A stretch of DNA of 64,000 nt, taken from the NCBI GenBank assembly GCA_018436855.1, contig JAHDKO010000058.1, positions 62,001-126,000 on the forward strand. The letters run 5' to 3'. Below, piece after piece: positions 8,565 to 16,548 of the stretch (the stretch's first letter is position 1; each line of letters opens with the position of its first letter). Position numbers and translations under genes: made by a program. The notes beneath the pieces are model-generated. The model did no database searches, had not been told where the DNA came from, and saw only the letters and a list, made by a program, of their open reading frames with translations. This stretch comes from Deltaproteobacteria bacterium (GTDB taxonomy: Bacteria; Desulfobacterota; Desulfomonilia; UBA1062).

Positions 8565-9797
8565 CTATTCGAAAGCGGTGAATTTGGCAATAACGACGAT
8601 CCCGTCCGGCGAAACGTCGAAGCGCTTGCGGTCTTCTTCGAGGTTGTGGCCGATCACCGTGTTGGGAGGAACGTGCACGTACTTGTCGATAATCGTGTTC
8701 CTGATGCGGCAGTTTCTCCCGACGACGACCCCCTCCATGAGAATGCAGTCCTCTACCGTGGCATAGCTGTTGACCCGGACATTGGGAGAGATGATGGAGC
8801 GGCAGACCCTGCCTCCGGAGATGATGGCGCCGTTACAGACAACCGAGTCCAGAACGGTCCCGATGCGCTTGCCGTCCTCTCCACCCGAGAAGACCATCTT
8901 TGCCGGGGGAAACGGGCCGTACACGGTGTGGATCGGCCACCGGGGATCGTAGAGATTGAACTGCGGGGACACGGAGATGAGGTCCATGTGGGCCTCATAG
9001 TAGGCGTCCAAGGTGCCGATGTCCCGCCAGTACGAGTTGCCCATCACCCCGGTGAACGGGTAGGCGATGACCTTGTTCCCGTTTTGGACCATCTTGGGGA
9101 TAATGTCCTTTCCGAAATCGTGCGAGCTGTCCTTGCGCCTGGCATCCTCGATGAGCTGCTTGATGAGGACGTCGGTGTTGAACGCATAGATGCCCATGGA
9201 AACGAGAATCCGGGAGGGGTCGTTGGGCATGGTACGTGGATTCGACTTGGGTTTTTCCTGAAAGCCCGACACGTGCATGTGCTGGTCCGCGACCACGATC
9301 CCGAACTCGGAAGCGGTCTCCACGGGCATGGGCACCACCCCGATGGTGATGTCGGCCTCGCTTTCCACATGATGCTTGAGCATGTCCCGGTAGTTCATCT
9401 GATAGATGTGGTCGCCCGAGAGGATGAGCGTGTACTTCGGCCGGTCCTGCTGGAGGGTGTAGATGTTCTGGAAGACCGCGTCCGCGGTCCCCTCGTACCA
9501 GCTGCTCCCGATGCGCTGCTGGGCGGGGATGTTGTAGATGAACTCGCCCATGGGGTAGGAAAAGAACGGCAGCCACCCCCGCTGGATGTGCCGGTTCAGC
9601 GAGTGGGACTTGTACTGTGACAGCACGTAGATTTGCCTGTATCCCGAGTTCACGCAGTTCGACAAGGTGAAGTCGATGATGCGGTACATGCCCCCGAAGG
9701 GCACTGCAGGCTTCGCCCGGTCCTTGGTCAGGGGATAGAGCCGCTCACCCTTCCCCCCGGCAAGGATGATTACCTCTACTTCTCTCGGTCTGCGCAT
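8565..9797 (-). CDS. glgC: glucose-1-phosphate adenylyltransferase
   Basis: Makes ADP-glucose from glucose 1-phosphate and ATP, the committed step of glycogen synthesis. 410 residues. The N-terminal nucleotidyltransferase motif GGKGERLYPLTKDRAKPAVP is intact, followed by FGGMYRIIDFTLSNC and a C-terminal left-handed beta-helix with hexapeptide-type repeats (from about 300). The ATG at 9797 lies inside the 3' end of the upstream receiver gene, a 22-base overlap that suggests coupled translation. No other glycogen genes are in the window. Confidence 0.95.
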   Translation of the reverse strand: MRRPREVEVIILAGGKGERLYPLTKDRAKPAVPFGGMYRIIDFTLSNCVNSGYRQIYVLSQYKSHSLNRHIQRGWLPFFSYPMGEFIYNIPAQQRIGSSWYEGTADAVFQNIYTLQQDRPKYTLILSGDHIYQMNYRDMLKHHVESEADITIGVVPMPVETASEFGIVVADQHMHVSGFQEKPKSNPRTMPNDPSRILVSMGIYAFNTDVLIKQLIEDARRKDSSHDFGKDIIPKMVQNGNKVIAYPFTGVMGNSYWRDIGTLDAYYEAHMDLISVSPQFNLYDPRWPIHTVYGPFPPAKMVFSGGEDGKRIGTVLDSVVCNGAIISGGRVCRSIISPNVRVNSYATVEDCILMEGVVVGRNCRIRNTIIDKYVHVPPNTVIGHNLEEDRKRFDVSPDGIVVIAKFTAFE

Positions 9798-10159
9798 GAT
9801 TTATCCAGAAGGTCCCTGATAACATCCTTGAGTCTGGTCAGGTCGTGAGATTTTTCCACATAGGCATCCGCCGCCATCACCATCACATCGTTGCGATAGC
9901 TGGAGTAGGCGGTGTGGATGATCACCGGTGTGTCCTGGCGCGATTTGATGATATGTCCCATGGTCTCGAAGCCGTTCATCTTCGGCATCCTCAAGTCGAG
10001 TATGATAAGGTCGGGCTTTTTCCCATTCTTCTCCTCCAAATAGGGCAAGGCTTCCTTCCCATTGGAAACGACAATCAATGAATAACCATCATCATTCAGT
10101 TCTTCCTGGAGGAGCCTTTGAACGTTCCGATCGTCTTCCACCAGAAGAATCCGTTTCAT
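9776..10159 (-). CDS. stand-alone response regulator receiver
   Basis: 127 residues containing only a CheY-like receiver: acidic pocket VEDD (residues 7-10), phospho-acceptor Asp55 in LIILDLRMPKMNG, HTAY switch threonine, and a Lys in AYVEKSHD. No output domain and no adjacent histidine kinase. Its ATG (10159) sits only about 8 bases after a near-consensus -10 box, so the transcript may be almost leaderless. It overlaps glgC by 22 bases and heads the glgC-rimO-kdsD run. A role in controlling glycogen or envelope metabolism is only a guess from position. Confidence 0.88.
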   Translation of the reverse strand: MKRILLVEDDRNVQRLLQEELNDDGYSLIVVSNGKEALPYLEEKNGKKPDLIILDLRMPKMNGFETMGHIIKSRQDTPVIIHTAYSSYRNDVMVMAADAYVEKSHDLTRLKDVIRDLLDKSCADREK

Positions 10160-10167
10160 AAAAATGT

Positions 10168-10196
10168 ATTATAGCGGTGAAACAATTATTAGTCAA
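10168..10196 (-). promoter_or_regulatory. near-consensus sigma-70 promoter, apparently leaderless
   Basis: Minus strand: TTGACT (10196-10191), 17-base spacer, TATAAT (10173-10168). The predicted start, around 10161, is two or three bases before the ATG at 10159, and no Shine-Dalgarno is present. Confidence 0.75.
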
Positions 10197-10348
10197 ATCA
10201 TTACAGGCAGCTTCAGCTGCCGAACCGCGAGGCAAAACCCCGGGGATTCGACGGATTTTCATTGCTGCAATGCCTGGGAGGCGCGCCCGGTATCAGAAGA
10301 GGGATGCCGCACCCGCTCCTCCAGGTGTGGGGCCTCACCCGGGCACGC

Positions 10349-10729
10349 TCAGTCCTTCAGCGGCCGGGTTGCCAGGGAAATCCGCTCGTGTCCCGACGAA
10401 CGCAGTGCGTCGAGCACGGCCATCACCCGGAAATAGGGGATGCTCTTATCCGCAAGGATGACGATGTCCTTATCCGCGGGAAGAAGCTCGAGCATTTCCT
10501 CCCGGGACACGGCGCCGTCGATGAAAAGGCCCCTGTCGGAAAGTGCGACCGTGATCGCCTCCCGGGTCATGGAATCTCCGCTCTTCGATTCGGGGATGCT
10601 TACCTGGCTGAGCTTCAGCGGAGACCCCAGTGAGAGCATAAAAAAGATCAACAGCAGGAACACCACGTCCACCAGGGGCGTGATGTCGATCGCCGAGATG
10701 CTCTTATCCCTTTTGCGCCTGAACTTCAT
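10349..10729 (-). CDS. exbD: ExbD/TolR family biopolymer transport protein
   Basis: 126 residues. Inner-membrane stator component that works with ExbB/TolQ to couple proton flow to TonB- or TolA-type outer-membrane energisation. It has the family layout: a short basic cytoplasmic start (MKFRRKRDKS), one membrane segment with the conserved Asp (ITPLVDVVFLLLIFFML, about 15-33), and a periplasmic domain. The ATG at 10729 lies inside the end of exbB (26-base overlap). ExbD and TolR cannot be separated with confidence; no tonB or tolA lies next to it in the window. Confidence 0.88.
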   Translation of the reverse strand: MKFRRKRDKSISAIDITPLVDVVFLLLIFFMLSLGSPLKLSQVSIPESKSGDSMTREAITVALSDRGLFIDGAVSREEMLELLPADKDIVILADKSIPYFRVMAVLDALRSSGHERISLATRPLKD

Positions 10730-11336
10730 GATTTTCGCCCTTGAGATATTCCAGGACCCGGGAGGCGGTCTTTTCCATCTCCAGCAGGAGATAGTCGCTC
10801 CTGGCGATGAAGAACCGGTAGAAGATATAGACCGGAATGCCGATGGACAGGCCTGTCGCCGTGGTGATGAGGGCCTCGGATATCCCGGATGCCAGCATCT
10901 GATTCGCCTGGTTCTCTCCCCCCACGGCATGGAAGGAGGTGATCATGCCAGAGACAGTGCCCAGAAGGCCCAGCAGCGGCGATATGGTGGCGATGATGCC
11001 CAGGACATCGATGTACCGGTCGATGGTGTACGCCTCCTTGGCCCCTGCCTCCTCCATGTAGTCCTTGATGATCTCCCTGCGCATGCCCGCGTTCTGTATG
11101 GCGACCATGATGACCGGGCAGATGGGCGAGGAGCTGCGCCTGAGGAGCTTCTCGACATCATGGAGCCTGCCCATCCGGGTCAGCCGCTCCACCTCTTCCA
11201 TGAGCGATCTCGGGATGATCTTGCTCTGGCGGAGTGCGAACGACCTCTCGATGATAATGGCCAGCGCGACGATCGAGCACGCTAGGAGCGGCCACATCAG
11301 AGGACCGCCCTTGACAAAAAATTCCCACAGAGTCAT
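10704..11336 (-). CDS. exbB: MotA/TolQ/ExbB proton channel family protein
   Basis: 210 residues from the ATG at 11336, which follows AGGAGG closely; the longer open frame lacks a site. Three membrane segments are expected: one near the N-terminus (LMWPLLACSIVALAIII, about 13-30) and two in the MotA/TolQ domain (IDVLGIIATISPLLGLLGTV and the ISEALITTATGLSIGIPVYI region). It forms the pentameric channel around the ExbD dimer. First gene of the exbB-exbD pair; a 189-base gap with its own promoter separates them from the receiver gene. Confidence 0.88.
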   Translation of the reverse strand: MTLWEFFVKGGPLMWPLLACSIVALAIIIERSFALRQSKIIPRSLMEEVERLTRMGRLHDVEKLLRRSSSPICPVIMVAIQNAGMRREIIKDYMEEAGAKEAYTIDRYIDVLGIIATISPLLGLLGTVSGMITSFHAVGGENQANQMLASGISEALITTATGLSIGIPVYIFYRFFIARSDYLLLEMEKTASRVLEYLKGENHEVQAQKG

Positions 11337-11420
11337 GTCGCCTCCTGTTGACGGTATGCCCGGTAATTGTCTTTTTATTCCACAAACCGGGGGAATAATC
11401 AATGGAGCGAAAAGATGTTC

Positions 11421-11450
11421 TTGATAATTATTGTGTAAGATTGCTAACAT
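11421..11450 (+). promoter_or_regulatory. possible promoter placing ricT on a leaderless transcript
   Basis: TTGATA (11421-11426), 18-base spacer, TAACAT (11445-11450). The predicted start would be at or one base before the ATG at 11458. The match is weaker than at the receiver gene. Confidence 0.4.
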
Positions 11451-11457
11451 GGTACCG

Positions 11458-12498
11458 ATGGAAAACGTGAATGATATACAGGATGCACAAAGCACGCAAG
11501 ATACGGATAATAATATAGAACCCAAAACCCTGGTTTGTGTGAGGTTCCCCGCGCTTCCCCTGTCGTATATCTTCGATGCAAAGGGAATGGATCTTCAGAT
11601 CGGAGATCTGGTGCTGGTGAATACCGAAGCCGGGCTCTCGGTGGCAAAGGTGATCGGGTCCCCGTCACCCGATGAAGCCTCCGGGCTCGGCGAGATCAAG
11701 CCCGTGCTCAGGAAGCTCTCGGATGAGGATCGGCAGAAGCTCGCGGACATCCGCGAAAAGGAGGAGGAGTGTTTCCGGTTCTGCCACGAGCGGATCACGG
11801 CCCGCGGACTGCCCATGAAGCTCACCCGGGTGGAGCAGATGTTCGACGGCAGCAAGACCACCTTCTACTTTGTGGCCGAAGGACGGGTGGATTTCCGCGA
11901 GCTGCTCAAGGACCTGGTGGAAAAGTACCGGACCAGGATCGAGCTGCGCCAGATCGGGAGCCGTCAGGAGTCCGCCATGCTGGGGGGAATCGGGAGCTGC
12001 GGAAGGGAGGTCTGCTGCTCGGTGTACCTCACCAGCTTCCAGCGGATATCGGTCAAGATGGCAAAGAATCAGAACATGACGCTCAATCCCTCGAAGATCT
12101 CCGGTCTGTGCGGAAAGCTCAAGTGCTGCCTCGCCTACGAGAAGGAGTCGTACGCAAACCTCATCGACAACCTGCCCAAGCCGGGGAAAAAGGTCTTTCT
12201 CGAACAGGGAGAGGCCGTGGTGGTCAGCATCAACATCATCAACCAGACCTTTGTGGCAAAGCTCACCGATCGCCGATTTATCAAGAGCACGGTTTCTGAT
12301 ATACTGACCGAGGAAGAATACACAAAGCTCTCCGAGCTCAAGGCCGCCGAGAATGCCCGGGTCAAGGAGCAGCAGCGCGCGGATCAGCGCAGGGAGCAGC
12401 CCGCAGAAGGGGCCTCCGACCAGAACAGGCCCCGGGGCAAGAGGAAAAGATCATCAAGGAGCAGGAATTCCAGAAGGAGAAGGAGCAAGCCCGAATGA
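11458..12498 (+). CDS. ricT: PSP1-domain regulatory protein, RicT/YaaT family
   Basis: 346 residues from the ATG at 11458; starts at 11449 (ATG) and 11431 (GTG) are also possible because none has a Shine-Dalgarno. The PSP1 core carries the characteristic cysteine groups CGREVCCS and SGLCGKLKCCLAYE, which in Bacillus RicT help hold [4Fe-4S] clusters in the RicA-RicF-RicT complex that guides RNase Y. No ricA or ricF is visible here, so the role may differ. The C-terminal 60 residues are charged and low-complexity (Lys/Arg/Ser), possibly RNA-binding. The stop overlaps the metG start by four bases, an arrangement I recall from other deltaproteobacteria. Confidence 0.85.
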   Translation: MENVNDIQDAQSTQDTDNNIEPKTLVCVRFPALPLSYIFDAKGMDLQIGDLVLVNTEAGLSVAKVIGSPSPDEASGLGEIKPVLRKLSDEDRQKLADIREKEEECFRFCHERITARGLPMKLTRVEQMFDGSKTTFYFVAEGRVDFRELLKDLVEKYRTRIELRQIGSRQESAMLGGIGSCGREVCCSVYLTSFQRISVKMAKNQNMTLNPSKISGLCGKLKCCLAYEKESYANLIDNLPKPGKKVFLEQGEAVVVSINIINQTFVAKLTDRRFIKSTVSDILTEEEYTKLSELKAAENARVKEQQRADQRREQPAEGASDQNRPRGKRKRSSRSRNSRRRRSKPE

Positions 12499-14393
12499 CA
12501 GGGTATTTCTATATCACCACCCCCATTTACTACGTGAATGCAAAACCGCATCTGGGGCATGTGTACACCACCGTGATCGCGGATGTCCTGGCCCGGTACC
12601 ACAAGCTGCTCGGGGAGTCGGTGTTTTTCCTCACGGGCACGGACGAGCACGGGGACAAGATCGCGGAGACCGCCAGGAACCTGGGCACCACCCCCAGGGA
12701 GCTCGCCGACGAAAACAGCGCCCGGTTCAGAAACCTCTGGCCCGAGCTTGCCGTGAACAACGACCGGTTCATCCGCACCACCGAGCCCGATCACGTCAGG
12801 ACCGTCCAGACGATCCTGCAGAACGTCCACGACAAAGGCGACATCTATTTCGGCGAGTACGGCGGGCACTACTGTGTCGGCTGCGAGCGGTTCTTCACCG
12901 AGACCGAGATGGTCGACGGCAAGTGCCCCATCCATGACACGGAGCTCGTCTACCGCCAGGAGCAGAACTACTTTTTCCGGATGGAGAAGTACCGGGGCTG
13001 GCTCATCGACCATATCACCAACAACCCTGATTTCATCCGGCCGGAGCGGTACAAAAACGAGGTCCTGGGGATGCTCAGGGAGCCGCTGGACGACCTCTGC
13101 ATCTCGCGGCCCAAGTCGCGGCTCTCCTGGGGAATCGAGCTTCCCTTCGACAAAAACTACGTGTGCTACGTGTGGTTCGATGCCCTCATCAACTATCTCA
13201 CCGGGGTCGGATACCCGGAGGGCGGGCATTTTTCCGATTTCTGGGCGAGCGCCCAGCACCTCGTGGGCAAGGATATCCTCAAGCCTCACGCGGTCTACTG
13301 GCCCACCATGCTCAAGTCCATGGGGGCCGACCCCTATTGCCACCTGAACGTACACGGGTTCTGGAACGTGGACGCGGCCAAGATGTCCAAGAGCCTGGGC
13401 AACGTGGTGGACCCGCTCGATCTCAAGGAGAAGTACGGCGTGGATGCCTTCCGGTATTTCCTGGTGCGGGAGATGGTCTTCGGCCTGGACTCCAATTTCT
13501 CCGAAGAGGCGCTCATCGAGCGCTACAACGCCGACCTGGCCAATGACCTCGGAAACCTGGTGAGCAGAAGCACCCGGATGGTGGCCAAGTATTTCGGCAG
13601 CACGCTGCCCCAGCCTTCCGGGCCGCTTACGCAAGAAGAGAACGATCTCAGGGAGTTTACCCTGAAGGTGACCGAAGAATACAAGATCCGCATGGAAAAC
13701 CTCGAGCTCCACAGCGCCATGGCCTCTGTCTGGTCGCTGATCTCGTTCCTGAACAAGTACATCGACAAGACCGCACCGTGGACCCTTGCCAAGAACGACC
13801 GGGACCGGCTTGCGGTGGTGATGTATCACATCATGGAAGGCATCAGGTTCGTGGCGGAAATGGTCTACCCGGTCATGCCGGACACCTCCGCACGGATCCT
13901 GAGCGTCCTGGGAATGGACGAGAAGTTTACGGGCATGAGCCTCGCCGAGTTCGGGAAGCTTAAGGGCGGGACTTCAATCGGGGTTCCCGATGCCCTGTTC
14001 CCCCGGGTGGAGCGCCTGAAAACACCGGAGCAGCCGGCCGGTGCAAAGGAACAGGAGAAAGAGGAAGCAAACCTCATCGAGATCTCGGATTTTGCACAGT
14101 GCGTGCTCAGGGTCGGGAAGGTCCTGGAGGCGAGCAGGGTCGAGAAGTCCGAAAAACTCGTTGTCCTCAAGATTGACGTGGGAAAGACGATACAGATAGC
14201 TGCCGGCATAGCGAAGAGCTATTCGCCCCAGGAGCTCGTGGGTAAATATATTGCCGTGGTGACGAACCTGAAGCCGGCAAAGCTCATGGGCATCGAGAGC
14301 CAAGGCATGCTCCTGGCAACGGACACCCCCGAAGGGAAGCTCGCGCTTCTCACCTTCGACCGGGAGCCGTCGGTGGGGGCAAGAATCAGATAA
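12495..14393 (+). CDS. metG: methionine--tRNA ligase
   Basis: Charges tRNA-Met. 632 residues. HIGH-type motif HLGH at residues 19-22, a zinc-knuckle region (CVGCERFF...CPIHD, about 130-150), the second class I signature AKMSKSLGN with KMSKS at 296-300, an anticodon-binding helical domain, and a C-terminal EMAP/Trbp111 tRNA-binding domain (about 530-632) used for dimerisation. The ATG overlaps the ricT stop as ATGA. Confidence 0.97.
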   Translation: MTGYFYITTPIYYVNAKPHLGHVYTTVIADVLARYHKLLGESVFFLTGTDEHGDKIAETARNLGTTPRELADENSARFRNLWPELAVNNDRFIRTTEPDHVRTVQTILQNVHDKGDIYFGEYGGHYCVGCERFFTETEMVDGKCPIHDTELVYRQEQNYFFRMEKYRGWLIDHITNNPDFIRPERYKNEVLGMLREPLDDLCISRPKSRLSWGIELPFDKNYVCYVWFDALINYLTGVGYPEGGHFSDFWASAQHLVGKDILKPHAVYWPTMLKSMGADPYCHLNVHGFWNVDAAKMSKSLGNVVDPLDLKEKYGVDAFRYFLVREMVFGLDSNFSEEALIERYNADLANDLGNLVSRSTRMVAKYFGSTLPQPSGPLTQEENDLREFTLKVTEEYKIRMENLELHSAMASVWSLISFLNKYIDKTAPWTLAKNDRDRLAVVMYHIMEGIRFVAEMVYPVMPDTSARILSVLGMDEKFTGMSLAEFGKLKGGTSIGVPDALFPRVERLKTPEQPAGAKEQEKEEANLIEISDFAQCVLRVGKVLEASRVEKSEKLVVLKIDVGKTIQIAAGIAKSYSPQELVGKYIAVVTNLKPAKLMGIESQGMLLATDTPEGKLALLTFDREPSVGARIR

Positions 14394-14406
14394 ACATCCG
14401 GGGAAG

Positions 14407-14790
14407 ATGATGCAGAGGGTTCCGATCAATCTGGTGATGCCGGGCATGGTTCTGGCGAAACCGGTCGTCAACGACGCAGGAATGCCCCTGTGCGCCGAAG
14501 GGACCGAGCTTACCGCCGCTCTCATCGACAGGCTGAAGCGGATGAACGTCTCCCAGCTCACCCTCAAGGGCCATCCGGTGGAGATGGGCGGGCCCGCGAA
14601 GAGCCCGGAAGAGCAGATACGGGAGATGACGGCCAGGTTTGCCCGGCTACAGGGAGACCCCATCATGGACACGATCAGAGAGGCCATCGAGAAGGCGATT
14701 ATCGCCGAATCCATGGAACAGCCGGACGAGCCCGCCGAGCAGGAAGAGGCGGACAAGCCGGATGGAGCCCGGGGAGAGTCCGGTGAGTAA
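14407..14790 (+). CDS. conserved hypothetical protein, small signalling-associated
   Basis: 127 residues, not assigned to a named family. The N-terminal 55 residues (MPGMVLAKPVVNDAGMPLCA, then GTEL and a Leu/Met-rich helix) resemble the short beta-rich module found at the start of HD-GYP and HDOD-type signalling proteins. The rest is a charged helix with an acidic tail. It starts 13 bases after metG and its stop overlaps the HDOD gene by eight bases. A role as partner or detached N-terminal module of the HDOD protein is an inference. Confidence 0.65.
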   Translation: MMQRVPINLVMPGMVLAKPVVNDAGMPLCAEGTELTAALIDRLKRMNVSQLTLKGHPVEMGGPAKSPEEQIREMTARFARLQGDPIMDTIREAIEKAIIAESMEQPDEPAEQEEADKPDGARGESGE

Positions 14791-15613
14791 GGAACGGCAC
14801 ATCAAGGCGATCACCAAGCGCATCCAGAGCCTTCCCACCCTGCCTCCGGTGGTGAAGAAGCTGACCACCATGGTGGAGAGCCCCGATGTGACCGCCAAGG
14901 ACGTGGGCAAGCTCATCTCGTCCGATCAGGTCCTGAGCGCAAAGGTGCTCAAGCTGGTCAACTCCTCGTTCTACGGTCTCTCGGGCAAGGTTTCGTCCAT
15001 CAGCCATGCCGTCATCCTCCTGGGGTTCAACGTCATCAAGGGGGTGGTGCTCTCCGCTTCGGTGTTCGACCTCATGGAGAAATCCATGGTGGGCCTCTGG
15101 GAGCACTCCCTGGGGGCAGCCATCATCTCCGGAACCATCAGCCGGAACCTGGGGCTGAGCGACCCTGAAGAGATATCCACGGCTGCTCTGCTCCACGATA
15201 TCGGGAAGGTGCTGGTCAGGGTGTCCTTGAGCGAGGACTATGATCGAATCGTCCGGATCGCCGGGGAGCAGGGACGCACCTTCCGGGAGGCGGAGCTGGA
15301 GGTTCTCGGCGTGGACCATGCCGATATCGGCTCGTGGCTGTCCAGGGAGTGGGGTTTGCCCAGACAGCTCATCGTCCCCATCACCTATCACCACGATCCG
15401 GACAATGCCCCGGGTCTGCAGGACCGCGTTGCCGTGGTCCATATCGCCGACAGCCTGGCTCATGCATTCGGAGTGGGCGGAGGCCCGGACGGGGGAGTAC
15501 CCCGGATAACGGAATTGTCATGGAACCGTCTGGGCATGCCCGGGCTCGATCTGACCGCGCTCATGAGAAAGATTCTCGTCGATCTCGAAGAGGTCGAAAA
15601 CTACAAACTGTAA
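14783..15613 (+). CDS. HDOD domain protein
   Basis: 276 residues from GTG at 14783, which follows GGGGAG; an ATG at 14762 is an alternative. It has the HDOD pattern: LPTLPPVVKKLTTMV at the start, SSDQVLSAKVLKLVNSSFYG, ISHAVILLGFNVIKGVVLS, and ALLHDIGKV with an HD pair. HDOD proteins resemble HD phosphohydrolases but usually lack activity and act as signalling scaffolds. It lies between a small unknown protein and a receiver/GGDEF protein, which suggests a shared signalling pathway. Confidence 0.88.
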   Translation: MSKERHIKAITKRIQSLPTLPPVVKKLTTMVESPDVTAKDVGKLISSDQVLSAKVLKLVNSSFYGLSGKVSSISHAVILLGFNVIKGVVLSASVFDLMEKSMVGLWEHSLGAAIISGTISRNLGLSDPEEISTAALLHDIGKVLVRVSLSEDYDRIVRIAGEQGRTFREAELEVLGVDHADIGSWLSREWGLPRQLIVPITYHHDPDNAPGLQDRVAVVHIADSLAHAFGVGGGPDGGVPRITELSWNRLGMPGLDLTALMRKILVDLEEVENYKL

Positions 15614-15624
15614 AGGGGGGGTAC

Positions 15625-16548
15625 GTGAAAACGGCGATCTTGGTAAAGGAGAGCCTCGATGAGCACCTCTCCCCGATCATATCCTCCGTGTTCGATTCCG
15701 TCCAGGTCATCCACAGCGACGAAGACTTTCTCTCCCTCATCTCCATGGACCCGCCGGATATCATCCTCGTCGACCGCACCTGCCTGCAGGAGGACAAAAG
15801 CCGGATCGTCGAGGAGTTCAGGAACAGCACCCTGTATGGGCATCTGCCCATCGTGGCCGTCTACAGCGAGAAGGATATCGAAAACCCTGCTGCGCTGGAG
15901 GTCCCGGTTGACGACTTCATCGTTCTGGGCAGCTCGGAGCTGCAGATCAGGCGCAGGATCGAGTTCATCGCCGGGAGGTCGGTGCGGGAAAAGGACATCA
16001 ACCCCCTTACCAGGCTGCCCGGAAACGAGTCCATTATCCGCTGCGTTCAGCGCATGTTCGATGAGGGCAGCGAGACAGCCATCGCATGGGTTGACCTCGG
16101 CAACTTCAGACCGTATAACGAGCGCTACGGATTCTCAAGCGGGGACGAGGTTCTGCTCGCCGCGGCGCGCATCATCACCAATGCCGTTCGCGAGACCGGG
16201 CAGGAAAACATTTTCGTGGGGCACATCGGGGGGGACGATTTCCTCTTTCTCTGCCCCGTTGCTGAGGTCAGGGCGATCTGCGAGGAGATCCTTTCCCGGT
16301 TCGACATGGTGATCCGGAACTTCTACAACGAGGAGGACCTGGACCAGGGAGGGATCGTGTCCAAGACCAGGAGCGGAGAGATCATGAAGTTTCCGGTGAT
16401 CACCGTTTCCATTGCAGTGGTGCTCAACGAAAAGAAGCGCTACCGGCATTACGGACAGGCCTCCCAGGACGCCAAAGAAATCATGAGCTATGTAAAGGGC
16501 CTGGAAGGCAGCAACTACATGATCGACAGAAGGGGGGGGCACCGGTGA
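15625..16548 (+). CDS. receiver-like plus degenerate GGDEF domain protein
   Basis: 307 residues from GTG at 15625 behind a G-rich ribosome site. Residues 1-115 look like a receiver fold (PPDIILVDRTCL holds an Asp at the acceptor place), joined to a GGDEF-type cyclase domain (LTRLPGNESI onward). The active-site motif reads GGDDF at 202-206 instead of GGDEF or GGEEF; the catalytic Glu is replaced by Asp, so diguanylate cyclase activity is doubtful and a c-di-GMP/GTP-sensing role is possible. The stop overlaps the purB start (GTGA). Confidence 0.82.
   Translation: MKTAILVKESLDEHLSPIISSVFDSVQVIHSDEDFLSLISMDPPDIILVDRTCLQEDKSRIVEEFRNSTLYGHLPIVAVYSEKDIENPAALEVPVDDFIVLGSSELQIRRRIEFIAGRSVREKDINPLTRLPGNESIIRCVQRMFDEGSETAIAWVDLGNFRPYNERYGFSSGDEVLLAAARIITNAVRETGQENIFVGHIGGDDFLFLCPVAEVRAICEEILSRFDMVIRNFYNEEDLDQGGIVSKTRSGEIMKFPVITVSIAVVLNEKKRYRHYGQASQDAKEIMSYVKGLEGSNYMIDRRGGHR

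Noticed and set aside
12384-13829. 481-codon minus-strand frame across metG
   Set aside because: Antisense shadow of a clear methionyl-tRNA synthetase; composition is His/Val/Leu-rich as expected from the complement of GC-rich codons.
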